From Myxococcota bacterium (GTDB lineage Bacteria; Myxococcota_A; UBA796): 64,000 nt of DNA. The DNA is taken from NCBI GenBank assembly GCA_029251165.1, contig JAQXDW010000031.1:1-64000 (forward strand), read 5' to 3'. The notes beneath the pieces are model-generated. The model was not told the DNA's origin, did no database searches, and saw nothing but the letters and a program-made list of their open reading frames with translations. Numbering within the stretch: the stretch's first letter is position 1; each line of letters starts with the position of its first letter. This document shows positions 1-8,785 of this stretch, piece by piece. A program made the translations under genes and the position numbers.

Positions 1-1240
1 CCACCGCCGCCTGCTGGTTCTGAAGGTTCGCGCGGGTGTAGTGCCGTGCACGCGTATCTGCGGGAGCATGACCGACAAGCCAGTCGATCACACTCGCTCG
101 TACTCCGCCATCTTCCAAGGCCTGAAGGAGGGCACCCCGGAACGCATGGTTGGGGCGGCGCTGGTGACGTCCGGGGGGATGGACGACGGTCGGCCTTGAC
201 CTGCCTTCCGAAATGGTCCGACGCCATGCATCCGTGACGTATGAGGTTCCATTCCGGTAGTGCCTGACAGGCTGATTGTGGATCTTGGAATCAGGGAACA
301 AGGGACCACTCCTCACCTGAGCGAGAAGGGGCGCAAGATCCCGAATGAGGTGAGGAGAGACTGCCATCCGTCGATTGAGCGCCTTCTCCCGCTTCGACTT
401 GCCGCGAACGACGAGCAGGGTCGAACCATCTACGTCGATGTGCTCGCGGTGAATCCCTGCGGCCTGAAACAGCCGAAGCCCGGTGTACCTCTGGATCACG
501 CAACACCAGAATGCCATGCGAACATTCGGCACCTTTTCGGGAGGCTTCGTGGATTGGATGTCGTTGAGCACGGCGTCGAGTTCGGCCCAATGGCCCACAT
601 CACTGGGTGCGACATAGATGGGACGCGGCGGCAGGCGAGCCGCCCGGTTGTACGGTGGGTTTGGGAGTGTAGGCCATCGGGCTTTCCCCCTGATGGTCTC
701 GTCCGCAGCCCACGTCCACGCCTGAAGGATGATGAAGGCTGTCTGGTAGACCGTACCTGCGCTGTAGGCTTGTCCGTCCAACTGCCCTTCTGTGGCCGCC
801 CAGCACACGCACTCCCGGTACAAGTCGAGGTGGAGCACCCCCGCAGGAATCATGTCGTGTTCGGTGAGGCCCAGCAGATTTCGGACGCCGCGTGTGAATC
901 GGCCAACGGCTGCCGCGATATTCTGGAGGGTGTTTTCCGCCTGTCTATCGAACACACGTTTGTGCCGAAGGTAGGCGACGAAGACCTCCTCCAGATCCTC
1001 ATCGGCGAGTCGGAACGGGGTAGCGCCGGGGTCGTAGTGGCCGTGCTCCCGAAGCGCGGCGTCGATCTGGAGGGCGCGGGCGCTCACTTCCGACCGATTG
1101 GCGACGGTCACAGATCGCTGCCGAGACACGATGGAACCGTCTGGTTGTTGAATCCGGTTCCGCCACTTCAGCCGGATGCGCTTGCTGCGAGGGTCAATGG
1201 AACCGGAGATGCCGGGGGGAAGGGTGATGTCGAGGGCCAT
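1..1240 (-). CDS. Tyrosine recombinase / phage-type integrase (cut by the window edge)
   Basis: The frame stays open from the ATG at 1240 to the left edge (413 codons, no stop), so only the extreme C-terminus is missing. Residues 1-210 form an N-terminal and core-binding part. The catalytic half shows all expected tyrosine-recombinase landmarks: RYTGLRLFQA (Arg256), the basic beta-hairpin GKSKREK (Lys 281-286), PNHAFRGAL (His365 and Arg368), WLVGHA (His391) and the nucleophile in ARHYTR (Tyr401). These enzymes cut and rejoin DNA at att sites through a 3'-phosphotyrosine. The start is supported by AAGGAG eight bases upstream. The gene lies 120 bp downstream of ychF in the same direction. No excisionase, phage gene or tRNA target is visible, so whether it belongs to an integrated element extending to the left is unknown. 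Family assignment is firm; substrate is not. Confidence 0.88.
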   Translation of the reverse strand, partial: MALDITLPPGISGSIDPRSKRIRLKWRNRIQQPDGSIVSRQRSVTVANRSEVSARALQIDAALREHGHYDPGATPFRLADEDLEEVFVAYLRHKRVFDRQAENTLQNIAAAVGRFTRGVRNLLGLTEHDMIPAGVLHLDLYRECVCWAATEGQLDGQAYSAGTVYQTAFIILQAWTWAADETIRGKARWPTLPNPPYNRAARLPPRPIYVAPSDVGHWAELDAVLNDIQSTKPPEKVPNVRMAFWCCVIQRYTGLRLFQAAGIHREHIDVDGSTLLVVRGKSKREKALNRRMAVSPHLIRDLAPLLAQVRSGPLFPDSKIHNQPVRHYRNGTSYVTDAWRRTISEGRSRPTVVHPPGRHQRRPNHAFRGALLQALEDGGVRASVIDWLVGHAPADTRARHYTRANLQNQQAAV

Positions 1241-1288
1241 GGGTGCAACTCCTTGTTGAGGTGCTCCACGCTACCCACGGCCTCCAAG

Positions 1289-1310
1289 TGTTCCGCGCAT
1301 GTTCCGCAGA
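1289..1310. repeat. Two direct repeats of TGTTCCGC, 11 bp apart
   Basis: TGTTCCGC occurs at 1289-1296 and 1300-1307, one helical turn apart, about 50-70 bp upstream of the recombinase start. A weak 6-bp inverted repeat (TGACAG at 1339-1344, CTGTCA at 1357-1362) overlaps the ychF stop codon. Spacing and place would suit recombinase arm-type or autoregulatory sites, but this is only inference. Confidence 0.3.
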
Positions 1311-1359
1311 AAGTTGAAGATTCCCGAATAATAAGGTCTGACAGTCACTTTCGCGCCTG

Positions 1360-2454
1360 TCACACATTGAACCGGAAGTGCATCACGTCCCCGTCCTTCA
1401 CCACATACTCCTTGCCCTCGACCCGCAGCTTGCCCGCAGACTTCAGCGCCGCCTCGGTCTTGTGGACCTCGAGATCGTCGATGGAGTAGACCTCCGCCCG
1501 GATGAAGCCGCGCTCGAAGTCCGTGTGGATGACGCCAGCCGCCTGGGGAGCCTTGTCGCCGACCTTGATGGTCCAGGCGCGGATCTCCTTGGGGCCAGCG
1601 GTGAAGTAGGTCTGCATGCCCAGCAGGCTGTAGGTGCTGCGGGCGAGCAGGGCGAGTCCGGGCTCCGCGAGACCGACGTCTTCCAGGAACACCTGTCGGT
1701 CCTCGGGATCCTCGATCTCCGAGATCTCCGCCTCGATCTGTCCTGAGATGATGACCACCCCCGCACCCACCGCTGCAGCGTGCTCCGCGACCGTCGCGGT
1801 CATGTCGTTGCCAGAGACGCTGTCTTCGTCGACGTTGCAGACGAACAGGACCGGCTTGCTGGTGATGAGCTGAGCGGCCTTGATGCTGACCCACTCCTCT
1901 TCGGTCCAGTCTCCGGCACGAACCGGCTTGCCGTCCTCAAGGGTCGCCATCAGCTTCTGGGCGACGGCGAGGTGGAAGGCCGCCTCCTTGTCGCGGCCAC
2001 GGGCCAGCTTGCGGTAGCGGTCCATCCGGCGCTCAAGAGATGCCATGTCAGCGAAGATGAGCTCAAGGTCGATGGTCTCGATGTCTCGGAGGGGATCGAT
2101 GCTGCCCTCGACGTGGGTGATGTCCTCGTCGATGAAGCAGCGGACGACATGGAGGATGGCATCCACGGCCCGGATGTGACCGAGGAACTGGTTGCCCAGC
2201 CCCTCTCCCTTGCTCGCGCCGCGAACGAGGCCCGCGATGTCCACGATCTCCACCACAGCCGGCAGGATCTTCTGGCTGGCGATGAGCGTGTGGATGCGGG
2301 CGAGGCGGGGATCCGGCACCGGGACGATGCCAGTGTTTGGCTCGATGGTGCAGAACGGGTAGTTCGCGCTGTCCGCGCCAGCAGCGGTGAGGGCGTTGAA
2401 CAGGGTGCTCTTGCCGACGTTGGGGAGGCCGACGATACCAGCTTGCAGGGACAT
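1360..2454 (-). CDS. ychF: Redox-regulated ATPase YchF (Obg/OLA1-type)
   Basis: The protein has 364 residues, the normal length for YchF. The P-loop GLPNVGKS sits at residues 9-16, the switch region [15 protein letters not shown] follows, and the base-specificity motif is NVDE instead of NKxD, the change that makes YchF prefer ATP over GTP. The C-terminal TGS domain includes [13 protein letters not shown]. YchF associates with ribosomes and is linked to stress responses and translation-start fidelity. It lies 70 bp downstream of the RNB exoribonuclease on the same strand and may be read with it. Nothing is unusual in the sequence. Confidence 0.97.
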   Translation of the reverse strand: MSLQAGIVGLPNVGKSTLFNALTAAGADSANYPFCTIEPNTGIVPVPDPRLARIHTLIASQKILPAVVEIVDIAGLVRGASKGEGLGNQFLGHIRAVDAILHVVRCFIDEDITHVEGSIDPLRDIETIDLELIFADMASLERRMDRYRKLARGRDKEAAFHLAVAQKLMATLEDGKPVRAGDWTEEEWVSIKAAQLITSKPVLFVCNVDEDSVSGNDMTATVAEHAAAVGAGVVIISGQIEAEISEIEDPEDRQVFLEDVGLAEPGLALLARSTYSLLGMQTYFTAGPKEIRAWTIKVGDKAPQAAGVIHTDFERGFIRAEVYSIDDLEVHKTEAALKSAGKLRVEGKEYVVKDGDVMHFRFNV

Positions 2455-2524
2455 GGAGGCTCCAGGGGCGGTTTCAGGAGCCTGCGTTTATTCCACCCAC
2501 CGACTGTGTACCAGTGTCAGCCGG

Positions 2525-4291
2525 TCAGGACGTGATGTGACGGCGGGCAACCAGCTGCCAGCGGTCTCGCTTGCCGTCCCGTCCGAGGACCTGAACCACG
2601 ACCGGATCGCCGAGCTGAAGTAGGGTGCCGCCGCGCTCGAAGACCGCGCGCACCCCGTCGTCGATGCGAATGGTCTGCCCCGTCCAGGCCTCCAGGTGGA
2701 CCCGATACAGCTTGACGTCGATGCCGGGATTGTCGAGCTGGACGTGAATCTTCGAGCGGGTGAGGCCCATCACCGTGCCCGCTCGCCACGGAGCGCGCGC
2801 GAACTGGAGATCTTCGCTGAAGAGCTGATCGATGACCATGCGGTTGGTCTCGTGGTCGAGCTGCCGCTGGAGCTGCCGGACCCGGTTGGAGGCCGCGATG
2901 ACCTGCGCACGGATCGCATCGTCGCCAGCGGGAGCAGAGGGCGGAGCGCCGGCGAGCTTGCCGATGCACTGCTGATGCACGTAGACGCCGACGATCTCTC
3001 GCATCGGTGCCGAGAACCGTGCATAGGCATCCGCGCCGACACCGTGATGGGTGCCAGGAACCGACGTGAAGCTGGAGCGACCGTTGATCATCATCGCCTG
3101 GCGGTGAATGGCGTGGGCCAGCCGCCCTGCTTCGCCGCCACGGGGCAGGCCGTTGAGGTAGCTCGCGAGGCTCTGCTCGCCCCACTCCCACAGCGCCGGA
3201 TCGAGCGCGCGGCCGGCGAGGATCCTGCGGATTCGATCCCGAAGGGCGTCGAGCCGCCCCACAGAAGGTGGCGGGTGGACACGGTAGATCGGCTGGATGT
3301 GATCGGGCGTGTCTGCCATCAGGTACCGGGCACCCACCATGTTGCAGAGCAGCGAGATCTGCTCGTTGTACCGCTCGACATCGTTGCGGGCATCGGCAAA
3401 CGCGACGAAGCGAAGACCAGCACCGCTGCCCATGGACACCGCGCTCTCGATGCGCCGCAGCCGGACCACATCGCGCTCCTCGGCGTGCTGAATGCGGAGC
3501 CGACCGACCACCTCCAGGAGCCTCAGGCTTGCGGCAGTCTCATCGTCGATGTCCAGCGGGCAGTCGGCATACAGCCAGTCGTTGACTCCGTCATAGGTCA
3601 GCTTCGCGCGACTGTGGATCCGCCCCTGGAGGATCTCAGCGTCCATCAGCGCGCCGTCTGGACCGACGACCATCCGAAAGACGAGCGCCCGGCGATCCAC
3701 GCTCGGGTTGAGCGAGACGATGCCCTCCGAGAGAATCCTCGGCAGCATCGGCACCACGAGGCCCGGCATGTAGAGGGTCGCGCCACGGACCAGCGCCTCA
3801 TCAAACAGGGCACTCCCCGGACGCACAAACCACGCCGCATCGGCGATGGCATACCAGACCACGAGCCGGTCACCGTCACGCTGAATGCAGAGCGCCTGAT
3901 CGAGATCACGGCTGGTCTCTTCGTCGATGGTGACAAACGGCAGGTGCCGCAGCTCGACGAGGGTGGGATCGTCGATGCCGGGATCTGCAGCGAGCTTGAG
4001 AGCCTCGGCCATGCAGGCCTCAGTGTGGACCGGATCGAGCTGGCGGCGGGCAGACAGATCGTAGATCTTCGCGCGGGCGGTGCCGGGGTGGGCGACCGGC
4101 GAGGCGAGACCATCGGACTCGACCATCACCCAGGTGCCGGGGGGAATCGTTCCGGTGGCCGACACGATGACCCGATCGGGGGTCGGCGCAAAGCAGCGCT
4201 CGACCTCAAGGCGAGCCCGAGCGGGCACCCTCCCGAGCCCTGCGTCGAGGTTGCGACAGACCCGACCGACGAAGCGTGCATGTGTGCTCAT
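2525..4291 (-). CDS. RNB-domain exoribonuclease (RNase II/R family)
   Basis: The 588-residue protein carries a full RNB catalytic domain. The metal-binding segment reads TIDEETSRDLDQAL, followed by WYAIADAAWFV, LYMPGLVVPMLPRILSEGI and SLNPSVDRRALVF. The last 90 residues look like an S1-type RNA-binding fold. RNB enzymes degrade RNA processively from the 3' end using acidic residues and Mg2+. In RNase II the acidic set is D201, D207, D209 and D210; here the last position is Gln (DLDQ), as I recall from a short-RNB subfamily, while the aspartates before it remain. The start overlaps the stop of the upstream membrane protein by ATGA, so the kinase, membrane protein and this nuclease form a translationally coupled group. 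It is shorter than RNase R and lacks clear N-terminal cold-shock motifs, so I give no symbol. Confidence 0.9.
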   Translation of the reverse strand: MSTHARFVGRVCRNLDAGLGRVPARARLEVERCFAPTPDRVIVSATGTIPPGTWVMVESDGLASPVAHPGTARAKIYDLSARRQLDPVHTEACMAEALKLAADPGIDDPTLVELRHLPFVTIDEETSRDLDQALCIQRDGDRLVVWYAIADAAWFVRPGSALFDEALVRGATLYMPGLVVPMLPRILSEGIVSLNPSVDRRALVFRMVVGPDGALMDAEILQGRIHSRAKLTYDGVNDWLYADCPLDIDDETAASLRLLEVVGRLRIQHAEERDVVRLRRIESAVSMGSGAGLRFVAFADARNDVERYNEQISLLCNMVGARYLMADTPDHIQPIYRVHPPPSVGRLDALRDRIRRILAGRALDPALWEWGEQSLASYLNGLPRGGEAGRLAHAIHRQAMMINGRSSFTSVPGTHHGVGADAYARFSAPMREIVGVYVHQQCIGKLAGAPPSAPAGDDAIRAQVIAASNRVRQLQRQLDHETNRMVIDQLFSEDLQFARAPWRAGTVMGLTRSKIHVQLDNPGIDVKLYRVHLEAWTGQTIRIDDGVRAVFERGGTLLQLGDPVVVQVLGRDGKRDRWQLVARRHITS

Positions 4292-4863
4292 GGATCGGAT
4301 CGTACACCGCGGACAGGGAGCCTGTGGCGCTGCCGCATGTCGAGCACCCCCAGCAATGCAAGGCGCTGGACCGCCAAGATGCGCGCAGCGAGCTGCTCCG
4401 TGGTCACGCCCATGAACCGCTCTCGGGTGCTCACCGAGGCGGCCCCGTCGCGCTCAAGGGTCAGCACCCTCCCCTCCCCCCGGCAGCCAGACAGCGCCTC
4501 CCAGGCGATAAAGGTCTCGTCTTGCTCCACGCGAAGTGACACCCCGTCGCGGCGCAGGAGCAGACAGACCGGATCCCGTGAGAGCAGCCGCAGCACCCCC
4601 AGCAGCCCGACCAGCGCACCGCTGAGGGTCCCGAGGCCGCCGATGACGCCGGCGATGCGCTGCCACATCAGCGGAATGCGTCCGGTGTTGTCGAGCGCTG
4701 CTGCGGAGGCCAGCACTCCGACGCTCATCAGGCAGATCGCGACCGCCCAGATGGAGAGGAGCCGTCCCAGCATCGCCGGACGGTACCACTCGATGTGGAA
4801 CGCCGGATCGAACGCTTCAGCGGGCAATGCAGCGCTTGAGGTTTGCCCGACAGACCAGCACAA
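4288..4863 (-). CDS. Small membrane protein, unknown function
   Basis: I do not recognise the family. The protein (191 residues from the longest start) has two hydrophobic helices near residues 33-55 and 70-93, then a soluble C-terminal domain of about 90 residues containing a beta-rich stretch (VCLLLRRDGVSLRVEQDET) that resembles the PH-like folds of bacterial membrane proteins. The annotated ATG lies 47 bp inside the upstream kinase gene. A TTG near 4827, just before the kinase stop, would fit the tight overlaps of this region better, so the first dozen residues are uncertain. Its stop overlaps the RNB nuclease start by four bases. Its place between a membrane-anchored kinase and a nuclease is suggestive but gives no firm role. 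Confidence 0.7.
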   Translation of the reverse strand: MCWSVGQTSSAALPAEAFDPAFHIEWYRPAMLGRLLSIWAVAICLMSVGVLASAAALDNTGRIPLMWQRIAGVIGGLGTLSGALVGLLGVLRLLSRDPVCLLLRRDGVSLRVEQDETFIAWEALSGCRGEGRVLTLERDGAASVSTRERFMGVTTEQLAARILAVQRLALLGVLDMRQRHRLPVRGVRSDP

Positions 4864-6661
4864 CCTGCTGCCCCGCCGCCACCGTTACGCTCCCGGAGTC
4901 GTTCCAGGTCGTCCCGTCGAAGGTCACCTTGACCTGGTACTGGCCTGCCGGGATCATGCCACGCCGGAAGGTGCCGCTCGCGCCCTCCAGCTTCAGATCC
5001 ATCACCGCGCCCTGGATGACCACGCTGCCCTGACTGGTCGGGTCGAACGCTGCAGCATCGTCCTCCGCCAGCGCATCCTCCACCAGCGGGTCAGGCTCCG
5101 CTGTGGGCATCGAAGACACCGGCTCCGCTGGCGGCCACTGCTCTGCCGGAGGCCAGTCCGGCTCGATCTCCAGGGGCTGGCCTGGCCACTCGGGCTCCAC
5201 CTCAGGCGCCGACTCCACCACCGGCTCCACAACCACGACAGGCTCTGCAGCGACCGGTGCTGCGTCCTCAGAAGCCACAACCGGAGGGATGTACGGTGCC
5301 GGCACCTCGACGACCTCAGCCGGGTCATCATCCATGACCACGACCGAGTCGATCGACTCCACAGGCTCCGGCATGACGGACTCTGGCGCTGGATTGAGGG
5401 TCATGTAGACCACCCCCAGCACCCCGAGTCCGACCCCAAGCGCCCCGAGCGCACCGACCAACCCCGCAGACACCGCCAGGACCGTCTTCAGACGCTCGGC
5501 GGGCGGAACCTCTTCGGTCTCCGTCGAGATGGGGCGCGCGAACGAGTCGCTCGGTGAGGAGCGGACGTGAGCGGAGACCGGCTGCAGAGAGCCGTCGCGC
5601 GTGCTGCGGCTGAGAACATCGCTGCGGCTGAGAACATCGCTGCGGCTGAGGGGAAGCGACGCGGAAGCGGGCGGAGCGGGCGACGGAGCGGCCGCGTGCG
5701 GCGGAAAGCCCTGCGAGCCCTCAGTGCGCTCGCTCAGGAGCGTACCGCTCAGCTCATCCTCAAGCGAAGGCGCGCTGTGAGCGATGCCTGGAACGGTCAG
5801 CTCTGCCCACTCGGTCAGCCAGGGCTCTCCGAACCGCCCCCGCAGCGCACGGACCCGGCGCTCCAGCAGCCGCGCAGCAGGACGCAGGGCGTCATCGTAG
5901 GCCAGGCAGTCCGCGAGCAGCTTGTACAGCTCGCGATCCTGGACGACCTCCCACAGCTCACCGAGCCGAGACTTGAGGTGGGTGTTGTGGCGCTCCCGAT
6001 TGCCGGAGCTTCGTCCGAACTTCTCGCCCACGATCAGCTCGTAGAGCACCGCGGCGAGGGCATAGATGTCGCCTGCGTGGGTGTCGATGGCGTCGAGCCG
6101 CTCTGGCGACATGTACTCCAGAGACCCGAAGAAGATCGAGCGGGTGACCGACTCTCGGGACTGGAAGTCTGCCCGCGCGACGCCGAAGTCCAGCACCTTG
6201 ACGTCGCCGGAGGGCGTGACGTGGATGTTGGAGGGCTTGACGTCTCGGTGGAGGAGGTGGAGGGGGCGACCGCTGCGCGCTGGCATCTCATAGGCATAGT
6301 GAAACGCCCCGGCGACCTGCTGCACGATGTCGAGCGCACAGCCGACCGGCACCGGACCTGCCTTGAGGAGCTGTCGGAGGTTGACCCCCTCGACGAATTC
6401 CATGACCACCGTCCAGCGCCCGTTGAGCTGGAGGAGCCCATCGACCCAGACGATGGAGCGATGCTGGAGCATGCCGAGGAGCCGCGCCTCGTCCCGCAGG
6501 CGCTCTGCGATCCCCTCCTGCTCAGCCATCCCGGGGTTGAGGACCTTGAGGGCGACAGGCTTCGAGAAGCCACCAGGGCCCAGCATCTCCGCACGGTAGA
6601 CCGTTCCAAAGCCGCCCTTTCCGACCGCCTCAAGGACCCGATATGTCCGCCCCTGCTCCAT
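4817..6661 (-). CDS. Membrane-anchored Ser/Thr protein kinase (Hanks type)
   Basis: The N-terminal ~285 residues are a complete kinase domain: glycine loop GKGGFGTVY (residues 14-22), Lys39 in VALKVL, catalytic loop HRDVKPSN, DFG in VLDFGVAR and the activation segment ending SLEYMSPERLD. A low-complexity linker follows (Ser/Arg repeats SRSDVL), then one membrane helix around residues 395-418, a Pro/Glu/Val-rich stalk and a C-terminal ~70-residue beta domain (GQYQVKVTFDGTTWNDSG) resembling PEGA-type extracytoplasmic domains. The topology suggests a cytoplasmic kinase controlled by an outer sensor. The gene is first in a group with a small membrane protein and an RNB exoribonuclease. The key catalytic residues are present, so it should be active; its ligand and targets are unknown. 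Confidence 0.93.
   Translation of the reverse strand: MEQGRTYRVLEAVGKGGFGTVYRAEMLGPGGFSKPVALKVLNPGMAEQEGIAERLRDEARLLGMLQHRSIVWVDGLLQLNGRWTVVMEFVEGVNLRQLLKAGPVPVGCALDIVQQVAGAFHYAYEMPARSGRPLHLLHRDVKPSNIHVTPSGDVKVLDFGVARADFQSRESVTRSIFFGSLEYMSPERLDAIDTHAGDIYALAAVLYELIVGEKFGRSSGNRERHNTHLKSRLGELWEVVQDRELYKLLADCLAYDDALRPAARLLERRVRALRGRFGEPWLTEWAELTVPGIAHSAPSLEDELSGTLLSERTEGSQGFPPHAAAPSPAPPASASLPLSRSDVLSRSDVLSRSTRDGSLQPVSAHVRSSPSDSFARPISTETEEVPPAERLKTVLAVSAGLVGALGALGVGLGVLGVVYMTLNPAPESVMPEPVESIDSVVVMDDDPAEVVEVPAPYIPPVVASEDAAPVAAEPVVVVEPVVESAPEVEPEWPGQPLEIEPDWPPAEQWPPAEPVSSMPTAEPDPLVEDALAEDDAAAFDPTSQGSVVIQGAVMDLKLEGASGTFRRGMIPAGQYQVKVTFDGTTWNDSGSVTVAAGQQVVLVCRANLKRCIAR
5603..5650. repeat. 18-bp tandem repeat (2.7 copies) inside the kinase gene
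   Basis: The unit GCTGCGGCTGAGAACATC occurs at 5603-5620 and 5621-5638, with a 12-bp partial third copy to 5650. Read on the minus strand it encodes the hexapeptide LSRSDV in the linker before the membrane helix. The 18-bp unit keeps the frame, so copy-number change would only alter linker length. Confidence 0.9.
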
Positions 6662-6733
6662 CTGTATTCCTGCTATCTACCCGGGTGACCCGCCCAACCG
6701 TAGCAGACTTCACCGTGCTTTGGGATCACGCCA

Positions 6734-8302
6734 TCACTCCTGCGGCACGCTGACATCTCCAAGACGAAGCGTAACTTCCGCCGCGCCGCTGCTCAACGGA
6801 CCGACGGTGAGGCTCTCGAGATCTCCCGCTGTGCGAGTCATGGCGTTGCCGTCGAGGTCCAGCCGCGCGGTCACGGTGACCGCCTCGGGCCAGGGACCGC
6901 CGAGCATCATGTCAGCGTCAGTGACGGCATAGTCGAGGGGGAAGGACGTCGCCTCGATGCGCATGGCAGCCACAGGCGGACCGCCACTGACGCCCGCCCG
7001 ACGGACGATGATGAACACCACCCCGCTGGGCACGGGGCCGTCGAGGAGCAAGGAGCCAGAGATCCGCGGGCCGGCGGACGGAGGTGGCGCCTCAGGGACA
7101 GCCTCGGCGGGGACGAGGTCTTCAGTCGTCAGGGTGAGGACCAGCTCCTCGGCCCCGGTGCTCAGCGGACCGAGCACCGGGCTCTGTGCGAGGGTGTCGC
7201 CTCGGGTCATTGGATCACCGTCGGCATCGATGCGCGCCTGCACCCAGACCTCTTCGGGCCAGGCTCCGCCCATCACCATGTCGGCATCGGTGAGGCTGAA
7301 CGTGATCGGCAGACCGCCCTGGTGGCGAAACGCAGCAACCGGCGGGCCACCACCGGTCTCCGAGCGGCGGGCGTAGACATAGAGGGTGCCGGCAGGGGGA
7401 GCCTCTTCAGCGGCCATCATCACCGAGCCGGTGACCCGAACCATCGGGGGTGGAGCGGTCAGCTCTCGCAGCAGGTTCTCGCTGAAGACCTTCTCTTCGG
7501 GCCAGTCCACCAGCGCCGTCGCCTTCTCCAGCGCTGCGATTGCAGCCTCTTTCTGGTCGGTGTTCGCCAGCATGAAGCCCTTCCACAGCAGGGCGCGGCC
7601 GCTGGTCGGCTCCGCAGCGAGCACGACGTCCAGCGCCGCCATCGCCTCGGTCACCATGCTCACGCTCATCTGGAGGATGGCGAGGTTGATGAGCACGCCC
7701 GGATCATTGGGGGCGAGCTGCCGGGCCCGACCGCTGTACTCCATCGCGCTGTCGAGATCGCGGTAGAGCAGGGCGTCGTAGGTGAGGATGTTGAGGGCCT
7801 CGATGTCCTCTGGGGCCTCGCGGATGGCATCCTGGGCGCTGGCGAGCCGCGTCTCTCGGACCATCGCGATCTCGGCCATGATGTCGCCGCCGCCGTTGCC
7901 CGTCATCGAGCCCCCCATTCGGGGCGCGGCGTACTGGTTGATCAGCACGCCGAGGAGCACAAAGAACAGCAAGGTGGCCACGATCCATCCACCGCTTCTC
8001 GCGACCGCGACCGGGCGGACAGGCGCCTTCACCGCCGCGACGGGCTCCTCCAGAGCGCGCTGTGCGGCGGCGGCGGCAGAGATGAGGACCTCGCGACGGG
8101 CGGCGTACTCCGCCGGGTCCATCTTGTCGCCGTCCGCATCAAGCTCGCGGATCTGCTCCAAGAGGGCAGTCTTCCGGGCGCTGTGGTCTTCCTCCGGGCG
8201 CTGCTCAGCGTCCGCATCGATGGTGCGCGTTGCCAGGAATATTCCAGCACTCAGCCCCACGCTGAGGATGATCAGGGGCAGTCCCCAGGTCTCCCAGTCC
8301 AT
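6734..8302 (-). CDS. ccmI: Cytochrome c maturation protein CcmI-like (TPR, duplicated C-terminal domain)
   Basis: This is the last gene of the ccm operon, two bases past the ccmH stop. It starts with a membrane helix (residues 5-25), a cytoplasmic acidic/coiled segment (LLEQIRELDADGDKMDPAEY, typical of CcmI/CycH), a second helix near 108-126, then TPR repeats (about residues 145-280: APNDPGVLINLAILQM, TSGRALLWKGFMLA). CcmI holds apocytochrome c and passes it to the haem ligation complex. Two copies of the same ~95-residue domain follow, each with the pattern GGGPPVAA / GGPPVAAMR ... DADM ... GG.WPE ... DGDPMTR. This is the extracytoplasmic domain normally present once at the C-terminus of CycH-type proteins. 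The duplication brings the length to 522 residues. Confidence 0.88.
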   Translation of the reverse strand: MDWETWGLPLIILSVGLSAGIFLATRTIDADAEQRPEEDHSARKTALLEQIRELDADGDKMDPAEYAARREVLISAAAAAQRALEEPVAAVKAPVRPVAVARSGGWIVATLLFFVLLGVLINQYAAPRMGGSMTGNGGGDIMAEIAMVRETRLASAQDAIREAPEDIEALNILTYDALLYRDLDSAMEYSGRARQLAPNDPGVLINLAILQMSVSMVTEAMAALDVVLAAEPTSGRALLWKGFMLANTDQKEAAIAALEKATALVDWPEEKVFSENLLRELTAPPPMVRVTGSVMMAAEEAPPAGTLYVYARRSETGGGPPVAAFRHQGGLPITFSLTDADMVMGGAWPEEVWVQARIDADGDPMTRGDTLAQSPVLGPLSTGAEELVLTLTTEDLVPAEAVPEAPPPSAGPRISGSLLLDGPVPSGVVFIIVRRAGVSGGPPVAAMRIEATSFPLDYAVTDADMMLGGPWPEAVTVTARLDLDGNAMTRTAGDLESLTVGPLSSGAAEVTLRLGDVSVPQE

Positions 8303-8305
8303 GAA

Positions 8306-8785
8306 TCAGTCCTCCGCCAGCTCGGCGAGAATTTGGGCCCGGTAGGGGTCGTTGTCGTCCTCGGCAGGCACCGTGACCGGAGGCGTCGGGGGGGTGCGGC
8401 GGGGGCGCATGCGGAGCACGATCATGCCTCCGCCAGCAGCCAGAGCCAGCAGCGGCAGCAGCCAGATCATCCAGTGCCGGTTGTCGGGCAGCAGGACGAT
8501 GCCTTCGCCGTACCGATCCACGAAGTAGTCGATGATCTGCTCGTCGCTGTAGCCCGCAGCGACCATCTCTCGGATGCGCTCCTTCATCGCGAGAGAGGCA
8601 TCCTCACGGGAGTCCGCCACTGACATTCCCTGGCAGACCGGGCAGCGCAGGATGTCGGCGAGCGCGTCCGTCCGGGCATCCGTGATGGCCTGGGTTGCCG
8701 GTGGATCATCGAGGGGCGGCATCCCGACACCCTCGAAGGCATCCTCGGTCGCGCCAGCGAGCAGGCTCATCAAGACCAGGATCAC
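8306..8785 (-). CDS. ccmH: Cytochrome c maturation thiol protein CcmH (CcmL/Ccl2 type)
   Basis: The 159-residue protein has a short leader, the diagnostic LRCPVCQGMSV motif (Cys48 and Cys51), the helical bundle MKERIREMVAAGYSDEQI and DYFVDRYGEGIVLLP, and a C-terminal membrane anchor around residues 103-125. CcmH reduces the haem-binding CXXCH cysteines of apocytochrome c or receives mixed disulphides from CcmG. Translation begins at a GTG that overlaps the ccmG stop as GTGA. It covers only the N-terminal half of E. coli CcmH; the TPR half is the separate ccmI that follows, the usual arrangement outside the enterobacteria. Confidence 0.95.
   Translation of the reverse strand: MILVLMSLLAGATEDAFEGVGMPPLDDPPATQAITDARTDALADILRCPVCQGMSVADSREDASLAMKERIREMVAAGYSDEQIIDYFVDRYGEGIVLLPDNRHWMIWLLPLLALAAGGGMIVLRMRPRRTPPTPPVTVPAEDDNDPYRAQILAELAED

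Noticed and set aside
1339..1362. TGACAG/CTGTCA dyad as a ychF terminator
   Set aside because: Only six base pairs, overlapping the stop codon, with no proper T-run.
260..1489. A 409-codon plus-strand open frame
   Set aside because: It lies antisense to the integrase and the end of ychF; its protein has no domain pattern, while the minus-strand frame has all recombinase catalytic motifs.
2696..5557. A 953-codon plus-strand open frame
   Set aside because: It is antisense to the RNB nuclease and kinase, whose motifs are unmistakable. Long antisense frames are expected in high-GC genes.
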